A stretch of DNA of 64,000 bases from Desnuesiella massiliensis (GCF_001403615.1 NZ_LN879456.1:434001-498000); one strand, 5' to 3'; shown: positions 50,955 through 60,140, counted from the first letter of the stretch. Notes: a model not told the origin generated them from the sequence alone. Made by a program: numbers and translations.

Positions 50955-51329
50955 ATGAATTATGGAATTTATTTTAGTACAGGATTAATTGCAAGTATTG
51001 ATTATTGGAGACCATTGATAACGGAATATATAGGAGAAGCAGATGGCATAAGAATTGATTGCTGGAATGGTGAAGAGCAGATAATATCTACTTTGAAAAA
51101 ACTTTGCTATGATTTAGATTTAGAAAGTAATTGCGATATGCATATATTTAAATTTAATATAACTGAAGAAGTTATTAACGATGGAACTATGGTTGAAATG
51201 ATATTTAATGAACAGGGTGATTTTTTAAAGTTTGGTGATGATGTTTCCGAGAAAGATGCTGAAAAAGCTAAGAAAGAAATAAATTTTTATATGAAAAATA
51301 ACTATGAGAATAGTCGCAATCAAAAATAA
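50955..51329 (+). CDS. Uncharacterised small protein
   Basis: The 124-residue protein begins MNYGIYFSTGLIASIDYWRP and has acidic and basic helical segments (EQIISTLKKLCYDLDLESNC, KDAEKAKKEINFYMKNNYEN). ATG 50955 follows TGGAG; the frame is open upstream to 50898. No family is recognised and there is no signal peptide. It lies between two GNAT genes. Confidence 0.55.
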   Translation: MNYGIYFSTGLIASIDYWRPLITEYIGEADGIRIDCWNGEEQIISTLKKLCYDLDLESNCDMHIFKFNITEEVINDGTMVEMIFNEQGDFLKFGDDVSEKDAEKAKKEINFYMKNNYENSRNQK

Positions 51330-51412
51330 ATATGGAACAATATATAGTTTTAGAACACAAGGGAAAGAGTGGGAGCATGTAGGGGTTGTATTTACGTTGG
51401 GGTATATGCCTA

Positions 51413-51436
51413 ATCCGGCTTCCTTGGAAGCCGGAT
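51413..51436. repeat. Perfect 11-bp hairpin near the foreign GNAT gene
   Basis: ATCCGGCTTCC and GGAAGCCGGAT flank only TT. It lies about 30 bp past the 3' end of the minus-strand GNAT gene and may be its terminator, although no T-run follows. It shares the higher GC of that gene. Confidence 0.6.
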
Positions 51437-51462
51437 GTGATGATATGACGGTCATGCTTACT

Positions 51463-51927
51463 TTATTCAAGCGAATAGTCATAGCGAATGAAACCTTTGT
51501 GATGTGCAATCTTGTCATAGAGAACACGAGCGTTGGTATTGTCTTGGTGAGTTTGCCAATAGAGTTTAGAAGCATTATGCTCGCGTGCAGCTTGAGCTAC
51601 TTGCTCAATGAGTGCGCGAGCTACCCCACGCCCACGGGCAACTTCATCGACAAAGAGGTCTTGTATGTAACAGACTTTTTCCATCCAGATAGTGCGATGG
51701 AACAGGTAGTGAGTGATACCAATCAAGTTTCCTTGAAGATATGCACCAAAACCGAAGATTTCATCGGAGTTCAGCAAGTGGTTCCAAACTTCATCGTATT
51801 CGGAGTCGGAGAGCTCAGTATTGTAAAAGGTTTTGTAACTTCGAGCCAAAATGTTCCAACGGTTACGGTCCGCTGCTCTTAGCGGCTCTATGTCAATTAT
51901 AATTTGTTGATTCGATATTTCCGTCAT
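51463..51927 (-). CDS. GNAT acetyltransferase of foreign base composition
   Basis: The 154-residue minus-strand protein is a GNAT enzyme: FFVDEVARGR-like CoA motif (DLFVDEVARGRGVARALIEQ near residue 90) and WQTHQDNTNARVLYDKIAHH as motif B. Its codons are clearly more GC-rich than the flanks and a long overlapping plus-strand reading frame is a by-product of this. This suggests recent acquisition. It could acetylate an antibiotic or an amine; substrate unknown. Confidence 0.85.
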   Translation of the reverse strand: MTEISNQQIIIDIEPLRAADRNRWNILARSYKTFYNTELSDSEYDEVWNHLLNSDEIFGFGAYLQGNLIGITHYLFHRTIWMEKVCYIQDLFVDEVARGRGVARALIEQVAQAAREHNASKLYWQTHQDNTNARVLYDKIAHHKGFIRYDYSLE

Positions 51928-52137
51928 CTAATAATCATCCTCCCAATTATAGTAATTGCATTTAACTAGTTAATTGTAGCGTTCAATATACGATTTTCAC
52001 GGCTCCAGAGATATTTGAATTAAACATCACGCATGTTTAATTTTACCATATATTTGACACAAATAATAGAATTGAATTTTTCACTAAAAACTATTAGACA
52101 CATTTCAAATATTAGGGGTAACAAGGGGTAAGAAAGA

Positions 52138-52296
52138 ATGGCGAAAAGTGTTCTTTGGAAGTATGATAAAGAATTTGGGATTGCATACTTTTGTTCAAGT
52201 TGCAAAATGTTTCTTTGTGACGTGGGAAATTGCAGGAAATGCAGTCAAAAGTTAGATTGGGATAATAAAGATGAGTATAAAGGAAAAGTTAAGTGA
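52138..52296 (+). CDS. Small zinc-ribbon-like protein
   Basis: The 52-residue protein has cysteine pairs CSSC (residues 19-22) and CRKC (32-35) with another Cys at 27, a likely zinc ribbon, in a Lys-rich context. ATG 52138 follows GGGGTAAGAAAG. The gene is short but shows a plausible site and composition. Function is unknown. Confidence 0.55.
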   Translation: MAKSVLWKYDKEFGIAYFCSSCKMFLCDVGNCRKCSQKLDWDNKDEYKGKVK

Positions 52297-52356
52297 AGTT
52301 AATTTACATTATGAAGAAAATGCGACATAACATTTGAGATTGAAAATGCGAATAAT

Positions 52357-52394
52357 GTTCTTTGAAAACTGAATAATACGGTATTTATAAAATA
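52357..52394 (+). repeat. rRNA-spacer-like string joined to an inverted copy of the ATACCGTATTATTCAG repeat
   Basis: GTTCTTTGAAAACTGAATAA (52357-52376) resembles the conserved sequence between 16S and 23S genes of Firmicutes. CTGAATAATACGGTATTT (52369-52386) is the reverse complement of 53200-53217. No rRNA gene is present. Confidence 0.5.
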
Positions 52395-52528
52395 AATTAA
52401 GGTATAAGTCTATGTATGATTATAATGAGATTATATGTAATATGTGCTATAATTATCCTTAAGCTATATCGGAATTGTAAAATAAGTCAAACTGCAGATT
52501 ATTTATATAATGGAGGGGGCAAATTAAA

Positions 52529-53107
52529 GTGGCAAGAGTTTATGGAATTAAAAAGCGATTAGAGCAAAATAATATTGACAAAAAACTTATAAAGAAAATT
52601 ATTGGAAACGAAGATTTAGTAGAAGTCATTACACGGATGGAAACTTTACTTGATGCTGATATGATGTATGAAAGTTTGGATTCTTGTGCCTGTTTGGGCG
52701 GCAAAGAATATCTAAAAAAATGTGAAAAAATCGGTAAAGAATTGACTGGCAAATCTTTAAACGAAAAAATACTCCATCTCAATAGTAAGATTTTTGCTTC
52801 CGAAAGTATCGCCTTAAATAATGACGGTACTTTGAATGCGGTAATGGTTTACAAAAACAATGATAAGTATTCGTGCGTTTGTTCAGCCACCGTTTGTAAA
52901 GATGTGAAAGTTTCAGACCTTGCTCTATCAAAAAGCAATTCTGATGACCGTGACATGCCTTTATCATACTGTTTATGTTGTGCTGGGTCATTTCGCCGCC
53001 ATTTACAATTAATGTTAGATGTTAAATTGAAAACAAAGAAAATTATTTCGTCTCCGATTAACAGTCGAGGTGAAAAACCATGTGAATTTGTTTTTGAGTT
53101 TAATTGA
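52529..53107 (+). CDS. Uncharacterised cysteine-containing protein between inverted repeats
   Basis: The 192-residue protein starts with GTG behind GGAGGGGG. Cysteines occur in SCACLGGKEYLKKCEKIGKE, SCVCSATVCKD and YCLCCAGSFRRHL, suggesting metal binding. I do not recognise the family with certainty. The gene is flanked by CTGAATAATACGGTATTT (52369-52386) and its reverse complement (53200-53217), so it may have moved as a small unit. No transposase is inside. Confidence 0.6.
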   Translation: MARVYGIKKRLEQNNIDKKLIKKIIGNEDLVEVITRMETLLDADMMYESLDSCACLGGKEYLKKCEKIGKELTGKSLNEKILHLNSKIFASESIALNNDGTLNAVMVYKNNDKYSCVCSATVCKDVKVSDLALSKSNSDDRDMPLSYCLCCAGSFRRHLQLMLDVKLKTKKIISSPINSRGEKPCEFVFEFN

Positions 53108-53198
53108 TACAGTTTCCACTAATAAGCATAATTAGAAGTTATTTTACTTCGCAATGTTCAAAATAGACGAATCAGCAATAAAAACCGAATATTTTATT

Positions 53199-53239
53199 AA
53201 AATACCGTATTATTCAGAAAAGGATTTTACGGTATTTTT
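53199..53239 (+). terminator. Terminator hairpin, second copy of the dispersed repeat
   Basis: AAAATACCGTA (53199-53209) pairs with TACGGTATTTT (53228-53238). The left arm continues into the ATACCGTATTATTCAG repeat seen at 43795 and, inverted, at 52369. Confidence 0.7.
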
Positions 53240-53296
53240 ACGTCGTAATTCAAATCTATTATCAGTGAGAAATTTTACCATAAATGAGGTGATTGT

Positions 53297-54646
53297 ATGA
53301 ACCAGCAAACAAGTATGTTTAATAAAATAGTTGTAGATAACTTTGCTGGCGGGGATGGTGCTAGTACAGGAATAGAAATGGCTATTGGCAGGAGTGTAGA
53401 TATAGCAATTAATCATGATATAGAAGCTATTAGGATGCATAAAACTAATCATCCAACAATTAAGCACTATTGTGAATCTGTGTGGGAAATAGATATTAGA
53501 CAGGCTATACAAGGGCATTCAGTAGGATTAGTTTGGTTTTCTCCAGATTGCAAACATCACAGCAAAGCTAAAGGCGGTAAACCTGTTGAAAAGAAGGTAA
53601 GAGGGCTTGCATGGATAGTTAATAAATGTGGAGGTCAAGTTTCTCCAAGAGTAATGATGCTGGAAAATGTAGAAGAGTTCCAAGAATGGTGTCCACTAAT
53701 AGCTAAAAGAGATAAAAAAACTAGAAGAGTACTTAAGAAAGATGGAACTATAGCAGCTAAAGGTGAGCATTTTCCTATAAAAGAACAACAACTTGTTCCA
53801 GATCCTAAAAGAAAAGGTAGATACTTTAGAAGGTTTATACGCAGGCTAAATGAACTTGGATATGTAGTTAAATATAAGGAATTATCAGCTTGTGACTATG
53901 GAGCACCTACTACACGTAGAAGATTAGTAATGATAATGAGGAATGATGGTAAAGTAATTAAATGGCCAGAATCTACTCATGGAGAAGGGAAGCTGCCATA
54001 TGCGCCAGCTAGTAGCATAATTGATTGGAGCATACCAATACCTAGTATTTTTAATAGGAAAAAGCCATTAGCAGATAATAGCCTTGTTAGAATAGCAAGA
54101 GGTATCCAGAAGTATGTCATTGAAGATGAACCTTATATAGTTAATGATACAGCGTACTTCTTAAGTCACTACTACACACACCAGGGAAAAGAAACTAGAT
54201 GCAGTAGTTTAAGAGAACCAATAGCAACAATACCTACACAAAATAGATTTGGGGTAGTTGCAGTTAAGTTGCAGGACATACAGTTACCCATGAAAGATAA
54301 CGTATTTGCCTTTTTAACTAAATACTATGGTTGCGATACCGGACAGAGCTTAAATGGTCCTATCCATACAATTACCACTAAAGATAGATTTGGATTAGTA
54401 GTAGTTAGAGGAAAAGATTATAAGATAGCAGATATAGGATTAAGAATGCTTACAGCTAGAGAATTATTCAATGGGATGGGTTTTCCTAAGAGTTACATTA
54501 TAAATCTTGATTACACTGGGAAGACATACCCAACAACACAGCAAAAAGCAAGGTGTGGGAATGCAGTAGTGCCTATACTGTCAAAGGTTCTAGTAGAAGC
54601 TAACCTACCAGAGCTATGCAAAGAAAGTATGAAAGAAGTAATCTAA
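53297..54646 (+). CDS. Orphan cytosine-C5 DNA methyltransferase, phage type
   Basis: The 449-residue enzyme has C5-methyltransferase motifs in order: I, VDNFAGGDGASTGIEMA near residue 12; IV, FSPDCKHHSKAKGG near 80, with the catalytic Cys in SPDC instead of the usual PPC; VI, MMLENVEEF near 115; VIII, RRRLVMIM near 213; a target-recognition region with two FGVVAV/FGLVVV-like segments; and X, GNAVVP near 430. No restriction endonuclease or specificity gene is adjacent. It likely comes from a phage or plasmid. It starts behind GAGGTGATTGT. Confidence 0.9.
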   Translation: MNQQTSMFNKIVVDNFAGGDGASTGIEMAIGRSVDIAINHDIEAIRMHKTNHPTIKHYCESVWEIDIRQAIQGHSVGLVWFSPDCKHHSKAKGGKPVEKKVRGLAWIVNKCGGQVSPRVMMLENVEEFQEWCPLIAKRDKKTRRVLKKDGTIAAKGEHFPIKEQQLVPDPKRKGRYFRRFIRRLNELGYVVKYKELSACDYGAPTTRRRLVMIMRNDGKVIKWPESTHGEGKLPYAPASSIIDWSIPIPSIFNRKKPLADNSLVRIARGIQKYVIEDEPYIVNDTAYFLSHYYTHQGKETRCSSLREPIATIPTQNRFGVVAVKLQDIQLPMKDNVFAFLTKYYGCDTGQSLNGPIHTITTKDRFGLVVVRGKDYKIADIGLRMLTARELFNGMGFPKSYIINLDYTGKTYPTTQQKARCGNAVVPILSKVLVEANLPELCKESMKEVI

Positions 54647-54908
54647 ATATTTATTTATCTATATATACAGATAATACGCTAATTATGGGATGCAAATATA
54701 TTGTTTAATAATTATAATATCAAAAGAATAGATATTAATACGAGAGCGCCATATGAAGTTTTAGTTTTTTGAACCTATGGTAAGAATCTAGTGTTCCAAT
54801 GGTGATGTTTATTGCCTAAAATGTGACACCAATAAAGCAGCACTTTGGTGGCTTAATCAAATATTTATCAGCTAATCTTTATAATAAAAATGAAAGGAAC
54901 TGCTTATT

Positions 54909-55436
54909 ATGAAAAAAATAAAAGTTGCTATCATCTTTATAATACTAATCATCCTTTTGTTCATTGTATGCACCTCAGGAAAATCACCTAAAGAACCACC
55001 TAAAATAACAATAACTATTGGAGATAGAGAAATGAAATACATTGTTGCAAAAAACCAATGGGATGGTGCTATATATGACAGAGAAGACACTTTTAAAGCC
55101 ATCTTGAAAAAAGATTCTGACGCTGATATTCCACATATTGAGATTGGAAAAAATGCTATGATCAGTTTTAATAATCACCCTCCAACGAAACTCGCAGTGT
55201 TAGATATTTTAATTGATAAAAATGGGAATCGGATGTATTCTAACATGGGGATAGCAAATATTCCGGTTGAGCTAAAGAAAGGTAAATACTCTTTTGAAAT
55301 TAAGAAGCATCCAGCGTCTTTTTTGAGTTCAAAGCATGAGGAAAATAAAATTGATATTAGAGGTTTTAGGATTATTGCTTCTTGGGGAGAAAATGAGTGC
55401 GAATACGCATTTATTATCAGAACGGACGGAGCATAA
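54909..55436 (+). CDS. Secreted or membrane-anchored uncharacterised protein
   Basis: The 175-residue protein begins MKKIKVAIIFIILIILLFIV, a signal or anchor segment, followed by CTSGKSPKEPPK. The Cys after the hydrophobic stretch is in a poor lipobox context (FIVC), so lipidation is uncertain. The rest is beta-rich (ITITIGDREMKYIVAKNQW, FRIIASWGENECEYAFIIR). No family is recognised. It starts at ATG 54909 behind AAAGGAACTG. Confidence 0.62.
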   Translation: MKKIKVAIIFIILIILLFIVCTSGKSPKEPPKITITIGDREMKYIVAKNQWDGAIYDREDTFKAILKKDSDADIPHIEIGKNAMISFNNHPPTKLAVLDILIDKNGNRMYSNMGIANIPVELKKGKYSFEIKKHPASFLSSKHEENKIDIRGFRIIASWGENECEYAFIIRTDGA

Positions 55437-55620
55437 GTTATATACGAAATGAGTATAATCTCAATTTAAGCTAATTTATATTTTTTGGAGAAAGTCTTAG
55501 AAGGATTTAGAATTTAAAAACAGATATTGGGTATTTTGATGAGGTTGATAAAAAGATGTTAGGACTTTGCTTTTTATAAGATTTGCATAGTTATAAAGGA
55601 AAAGAGTTAAGGGGTATTTT

Positions 55621-56103
55621 ATGTTAAAAACTAGTAGGTGTAAAATAAGTGATATAAAAAAAGAGGATTATGAAGATATAAAAAAACTATATTTTAATAA
55701 AGATGTAAGAGAATTTCTTGGTGGAGTTGTAGATAAGAAAGCTTATGATCACATTTTTTCTCAAATCATAACATATGATAAGAATTCGTTTTATTGGGTG
55801 GTACGATACCATGTAAATGATGAGTTCATAGGTTTAGTTTCTCTTGATAGACACCATGACGGCATAAATACAGAAGTATCTTATCAATTTATGCCAAAAT
55901 GGTGGGGGGATGGTTATGGGGAAGAAATCATTAAAAGAATTATAAATTATGCTTTTGAAGAATTAAAGTTAACAAGAATAGTAGCTGAAACACAATCTGC
56001 AAATAAAGCATCTTGTAAGCTATTAAAAAAGATTGGTATGAAATTAGAACAGTCAGTTGAGAGATTTGGTGCTGAACAATATATATTTAGCATATCGAAT
56101 TAA
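55621..56103 (+). CDS. RimJ/RimL-type GNAT acetyltransferase
   Basis: The 160-residue protein has the GNAT motifs YQFMPKWWGDGYGEEIIKRI near residue 88 and AETQSANKASCKLLKKIGMK near 122, the layout of ribosomal-protein or small-molecule N-acetyltransferases. It starts behind AAGGGG. It lies in a series of unrelated single-gene enzymes. Confidence 0.86.
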   Translation: MLKTSRCKISDIKKEDYEDIKKLYFNKDVREFLGGVVDKKAYDHIFSQIITYDKNSFYWVVRYHVNDEFIGLVSLDRHHDGINTEVSYQFMPKWWGDGYGEEIIKRIINYAFEELKLTRIVAETQSANKASCKLLKKIGMKLEQSVERFGAEQYIFSISN

Positions 56104-56160
56104 ATAAGATATAATATTTTTGAACTGTAGTATTTATTTTAGAAAGTGTGAGATGTCAAA

Positions 56161-56664
56161 ATGGATAATATGTTACGCAATAAAATATATATCATAGGGT
56201 CCGTGGCGAGTGGAAAGACCACAATGGCAAGGAAACTATCAAAACAATTAAATATTCCGTGGTATGAATTAGATAATGTAGTTCATTTGAGATTACCCAG
56301 TGGTGACGTAAAAAGAGATGCCAAAGAAAGAGATTTTGAATTTAACAAAATTACATGCTCTGATAAATGGATTATTGAAGGTGTTTATCGTCAATGCTTT
56401 AACAATGGATTTGAAAAAGCAGATACAATTATTTTATTGGATACACCACCATTTAAAAGAAAATATCGTATTGCAAAGCGTTGGATTTGTCAGAACTTAA
56501 AGATGGAAAAATCTAATTATGTACCAACTTTAAAAATGCTTTTTCTTATGTATAAATGGAGCAATGGCTTTGAAAAATCAAAGAAGGATATTTTTGAAAC
56601 GCTTGTTCCTTATAATGATAAGGTAATTGTATTGAAAGATAATACCTGCCTTGCTTTGGAATAG
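56161..56664 (+). CDS. P-loop kinase of the FlaR/topology-modulation type
   Basis: The 167-residue protein has Walker A GSVASGKTT near residue 14, followed by KLSKQLNIPWYELDNVVH, WIIEGVYRQCF and TIILLDTPPFKRKYRIAKRW. This is the adenylate-kinase-like FlaR family, often called DNA topology modulation protein, of unclear substrate. Start is ATG 56161, with GTGAGATG upstream. A decayed GNAT tail follows. Confidence 0.82.
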   Translation: MDNMLRNKIYIIGSVASGKTTMARKLSKQLNIPWYELDNVVHLRLPSGDVKRDAKERDFEFNKITCSDKWIIEGVYRQCFNNGFEKADTIILLDTPPFKRKYRIAKRWICQNLKMEKSNYVPTLKMLFLMYKWSNGFEKSKKDIFETLVPYNDKVIVLKDNTCLALE

Positions 56665-56668
56665 ACTT

Positions 56669-56797
56669 AATTGTGAAGTAAAAGATGTTTGGCTCACTGC
56701 GGACAAAATAAATGGTGAACCCTTTTGGTTTTCTATAGGATTTAAGGATACCGGAGAGGTAGAAAATGGACTAAAGGTATTAGAAATTTCAATTTAA
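56669..56797 (+). pseudogene. C-terminal GNAT fragment
   Basis: The frame encodes NCEVKDVWLTADKINGEPF and WFSIGFKDTGEVENGLKVLE, which is the tail of a GNAT acetyltransferase including the usual FW-x-S-x-GF. No N-terminal part is present upstream, where the FlaR-like gene ends. It is a remnant. Confidence 0.5.
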
Positions 56798-56816
56798 TAA
56801 AAAGAGGATTTATATA

Positions 56817-57860
56817 ATGAATAAGAAATATAATAAGTTTAAGATAGCATGTATTGGATTAATTGGTATTATACTATTGTGGGCCATTCATCCTACTTGG
56901 ACTCCTAAAATAAATGGATTAAATAGTATATCAGAATATAAAACTATTAAAATAAATGGCTCTAAGCAACAGATTTTGATTCGTGGCAAGGATAGAAAGA
57001 ACCCAGTGATTATATTTATACATGGAGGTCCAGGTTGCCCAGAGACACCCTATGCTAGAAAGTATCAAAGCTTACTTGAGGAGAATTTTACTGTAATAAA
57101 CTATGATCAAAGGGGTATGGGGAAGTCCTTTAGCTTTTTTCAGAGTTATCCAGAGCTTTCCATAGACACCCTCGTAACTGATTTAATTGAAATAACAGAT
57201 TATGTTCCTAATGAGCTCAAAGTTGAAAAGGTTATACTGGCGGGACATTCTTTTGGTACTATAATAGGGGTAAAGGCGGCTGCTCTGGCTCCAGAGAGAT
57301 ATTATGCGTATATAGGTATTGGACAAGTAGGTGATTTCTGGAAAGGAGAGCTTGAAGCTTTGGAATATTGCCTTTCACAGGCTAAGTTAAAAGGCAATGA
57401 TAAAGACATAAACAAGATAGAAGATTATAGGAGTATAGTTGAAAGCAAAGAGGAGTCTTTTCCAAGGGAGTATGTAAGAAAATATGGTGGAGCTGCTAGG
57501 CTTATTAATGAAGGTATGGATATGTTAAAGGGAGTGCTGTTTAATGCAGAGTATAATTTTCTAGATGGCATTAAATATATTAAAGGATTATCTATGGCGG
57601 ATAAGAAGCTTTGGAATGAAGTTAAAAATACTCAGTTGACAAAAGAAGTTAAAACTCTAGACATACCCTGCTACTTTATTTCTGGTAGATATGACTACCT
57701 CACATCAATTGGTACTGCTAAAAGCTATCTAGAATCTATAGCTGCACCAGTGAAAGATTTTATAGTATTTGAAAAGTCAGCGCATTTTCCGCAGTATGAA
57801 GAAAAAGAAGAATTTTCAAGCTGGTTAAAGGAAATTTGTTCTAAGCTAGAAATTAAATAA
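56817..57860 (+). CDS. Alpha/beta hydrolase, proline iminopeptidase-like, membrane anchored
   Basis: The 347-residue protein has an N-terminal membrane segment (about residues 9-24) and a peptidase S33-type fold. Motifs are IFIHGGPGCPETPYARKY near residue 68, NYDQRGMGKSFSFF near 97, LAGHSFGTIIG with the nucleophile near 144, and KSAHFPQYEE with the histidine near 327. It may hydrolyse peptides or esters at the membrane face. It starts at ATG 56817 behind AGAGGATTTATA. Confidence 0.85.
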   Translation: MNKKYNKFKIACIGLIGIILLWAIHPTWTPKINGLNSISEYKTIKINGSKQQILIRGKDRKNPVIIFIHGGPGCPETPYARKYQSLLEENFTVINYDQRGMGKSFSFFQSYPELSIDTLVTDLIEITDYVPNELKVEKVILAGHSFGTIIGVKAAALAPERYYAYIGIGQVGDFWKGELEALEYCLSQAKLKGNDKDINKIEDYRSIVESKEESFPREYVRKYGGAARLINEGMDMLKGVLFNAEYNFLDGIKYIKGLSMADKKLWNEVKNTQLTKEVKTLDIPCYFISGRYDYLTSIGTAKSYLESIAAPVKDFIVFEKSAHFPQYEEKEEFSSWLKEICSKLEIK

Positions 57861-57909
57861 TTTTATAAGCTTTCATTAATTATATAACAGTTAAAATAGG
57901 AGTAGGGTT

Positions 57910-58845
57910 ATGCTAAATTATAGCGAAAAAGAACTGAATATTATTTTGAATAAAGTTTTAAATAAAAGAATTATTAAGATAACTCCAGTGGGGAATCATC
58001 ATTTAAAGAGGCACTTGGTTTATAAGGTGGATATTCTTAATGAGCAATCTTTAATATTCAAACTCTATTATAAAAAGAATAAGAGAGATAGAGAACTGAA
58101 TAGCTTAAAGCTATTAGAGAATAGTACAGTTAAGCTTCCTAGGGTTGTTAGTTATGGTACCTTAGAAAATGAGGATGAATGGATAATTTGTGAGTTTATT
58201 GAAGGAGAAGTATTTGACCGCATTAAAGATAAAATACCCTATGATCAGCAGTTAAAGCTGTTTTATCAAATGGGTACAGAATTAGGAAAAATACATTCCT
58301 ATAAAACTTTCGATTTTTTTGGAGATTGGAATAGTCCAAATAAGAATTTAAAGGATTATTCTAAGTATTTAGTTGAAAATATGGAACAATGCTTTGAGGA
58401 GATATTGAAACAAAAATTACCAGATGAAAATTTATTGCTACAGGCTATACAGCTAATAAGACATAGTTATAATGATTTAGACAAGCATATCCTTCCTACA
58501 TTGATACATAATGATTTTGATGGGAGAAATATTTTAGTAAAACAGGTGAATGGACAATATGACATTAGTGCTATAATCGATTTTGAGATGAGCATGCCTG
58601 GAAATATTAAAAATGACCTTGTAGCTCTATATTATAGATATTTTTTAGATAACAAGGATTTTGAGAGGAATTTTATTAAAGCCTATTCAAGTTATTTACC
58701 CATAGAAGAAGCTTTTTATAAGGAATTAAATATAGAACTATTAAAATTCTTGGTAGGGAATTGTAGCTGGGCTTATTGGCAGGCACCAGATTACTATAAA
58801 GATAATATTGAGTTTTTAAGAAGGCTTTTAAATAAGAGGTTTTAA
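57910..58845 (+). CDS. APH-family phosphotransferase
   Basis: The 311-residue protein is a kinase of the aminoglycoside/choline phosphotransferase fold. The catalytic loop is LIHNDFDGRNILV near residue 197 and the metal site is AIIDFEMSMPGNIKNDLVAL near 217; an ATP-binding lysine region precedes (SLIFKLYYKKNK). It starts behind AGGAGTAGGG. The next gene encodes a phosphoesterase-like protein 36 bp later and a HAD protein follows, so the three may form an operon handling a phosphorylated small molecule. Substrate unknown. Confidence 0.82.
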   Translation: MLNYSEKELNIILNKVLNKRIIKITPVGNHHLKRHLVYKVDILNEQSLIFKLYYKKNKRDRELNSLKLLENSTVKLPRVVSYGTLENEDEWIICEFIEGEVFDRIKDKIPYDQQLKLFYQMGTELGKIHSYKTFDFFGDWNSPNKNLKDYSKYLVENMEQCFEEILKQKLPDENLLLQAIQLIRHSYNDLDKHILPTLIHNDFDGRNILVKQVNGQYDISAIIDFEMSMPGNIKNDLVALYYRYFLDNKDFERNFIKAYSSYLPIEEAFYKELNIELLKFLVGNCSWAYWQAPDYYKDNIEFLRRLLNKRF

Positions 58846-58880
58846 TATTTTACATTATGATGGTAACATGGGGTGATTTA

Positions 58881-60140
58881 ATGAGAGGTAAAAAAATAGC
58901 TGTGATTTCGGATATTCATGCTAATATCCATGCTTTAAAGAGCTTTATTGGATACCTAGATCAAGAAGGGATTGAAATGGTATTGAATCTAGGAGATTTT
59001 GCTATGAGAGGACCAAACCCCTGTGAAGTTTTTGATCTTATCATGGAAGATAGAAGATTTATAAACATTATAGGTGATGATGAAAATAGTTTACTAAATG
59101 AAGAAAGATCCTTTGATGAATTAGATAGTGATGGAAGATCCATATATAATTGGGCTAAGGAAATCTTAGGAGAAATAAGGCTAGAAAAATTAAAGGAATT
59201 ACCTAAATTAAAGGAACTTAATATTCAAGGTAAAAAAATACTGATGATACATGATGATAATGGCTATGGTGGAGGGGGAGTTAACGAAGAAAGTGCGTTA
59301 ATAAGACTTTTTATAAGACATAAGAGCATTGAAAAAGTGGATTTTAATTATATCTCTAAGTTTCATTATATTTTTTATAGAGGCTCCCATCTTCAGGAAT
59401 TACAATTTTGCAGAGAAGTTTATCCTTTAACCATAGTTGATCCAGGTAGTCTTTGTTGTTATAAAGATAATCTATCAAGTTTTGCAGTAATAAACCTTGA
59501 AGATAATGAAATATGTTTTAAGACCATTGAATTTGATAGAAATAAATTAATAGAAGACCTTTATAGGCTTAATATACCAGCTAAAGATACTATCTTATGT
59601 AATCAATATAATATTAGAAATATTGAGCAGATTCTTGAAAGTGATGATAATCTAAAGCAGTATGCAACCCAGCAAGGTCATGTGCGTATATTTTTTGATA
59701 AGCTAGATTCTCATGGAAATAATATTGTAAATAAAGAAGTTTATAAGGCTTTAATAGAAAGAAGCTTAAAGAGAAGCAAATATGTAGTTTTTGGATGCTG
59801 GAAATATGAACAGGCTATTATTGAAGAAATACTGAATAATATGAAATGTATTGAAGTGGAGAATAGTGATAATGGTCAACAATGGTACAAGGGTGAACTG
59901 ACAGAAAAAGTTATAACACTTGTTAAGGAAGATTATCTGAATAAATCTGGAAGATTTAAATGGTTTGAATTAAGTGTTATAGAGTCGCTAAAAAGTGAAA
60001 GATCTAGTTTTGGCATAAGGGATTATGGCTCAGATTGTTGCTTCCACAATGCCAATAAAGAGGATTTAAAAGCTATTAAGAAGGTCCTTAATGATAATGA
60101 TATTTTCTATAGACTTTCTACTATAGACTTAAATCCATAA
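58881..60140 (+). CDS. Two-part protein with degenerate metallophosphoesterase domain and novel C-terminal domain
   Basis: The 419-residue protein begins RGKKIAVISDIHANIHALKS, then LGDFAMRGPNP near residue 42, matching a calcineurin-like phosphoesterase. The later metal motifs are changed: the usual GNHE/D is GDDEN near 66, the histidine motif is MIHDDNG near 122, and the GHTH-type end reads RGSHLQ near 170. The last 200 residues (for example DNLKQYATQQGHVRIFFDKL, KSERSSFGIRDYGSDCCFHN) match nothing I recognise. ATG 58881 follows GGGGTGA. It is probably co-expressed with the flanking APH and HAD genes. Confidence 0.75.
   Translation: MRGKKIAVISDIHANIHALKSFIGYLDQEGIEMVLNLGDFAMRGPNPCEVFDLIMEDRRFINIIGDDENSLLNEERSFDELDSDGRSIYNWAKEILGEIRLEKLKELPKLKELNIQGKKILMIHDDNGYGGGGVNEESALIRLFIRHKSIEKVDFNYISKFHYIFYRGSHLQELQFCREVYPLTIVDPGSLCCYKDNLSSFAVINLEDNEICFKTIEFDRNKLIEDLYRLNIPAKDTILCNQYNIRNIEQILESDDNLKQYATQQGHVRIFFDKLDSHGNNIVNKEVYKALIERSLKRSKYVVFGCWKYEQAIIEEILNNMKCIEVENSDNGQQWYKGELTEKVITLVKEDYLNKSGRFKWFELSVIESLKSERSSFGIRDYGSDCCFHNANKEDLKAIKKVLNDNDIFYRLSTIDLNP

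Noticed and set aside
51304..51882. 192-codon plus-strand reading frame
   Set aside because: It is the antisense shadow of the GC-rich GNAT gene on the minus strand, which has clear family motifs.
48936..54646. Prophage, based on a holin-like protein and a phage-type DNA methyltransferase
   Set aside because: No capsid, tail, terminase, portal or integrase genes lie between or around them; they are isolated genes.
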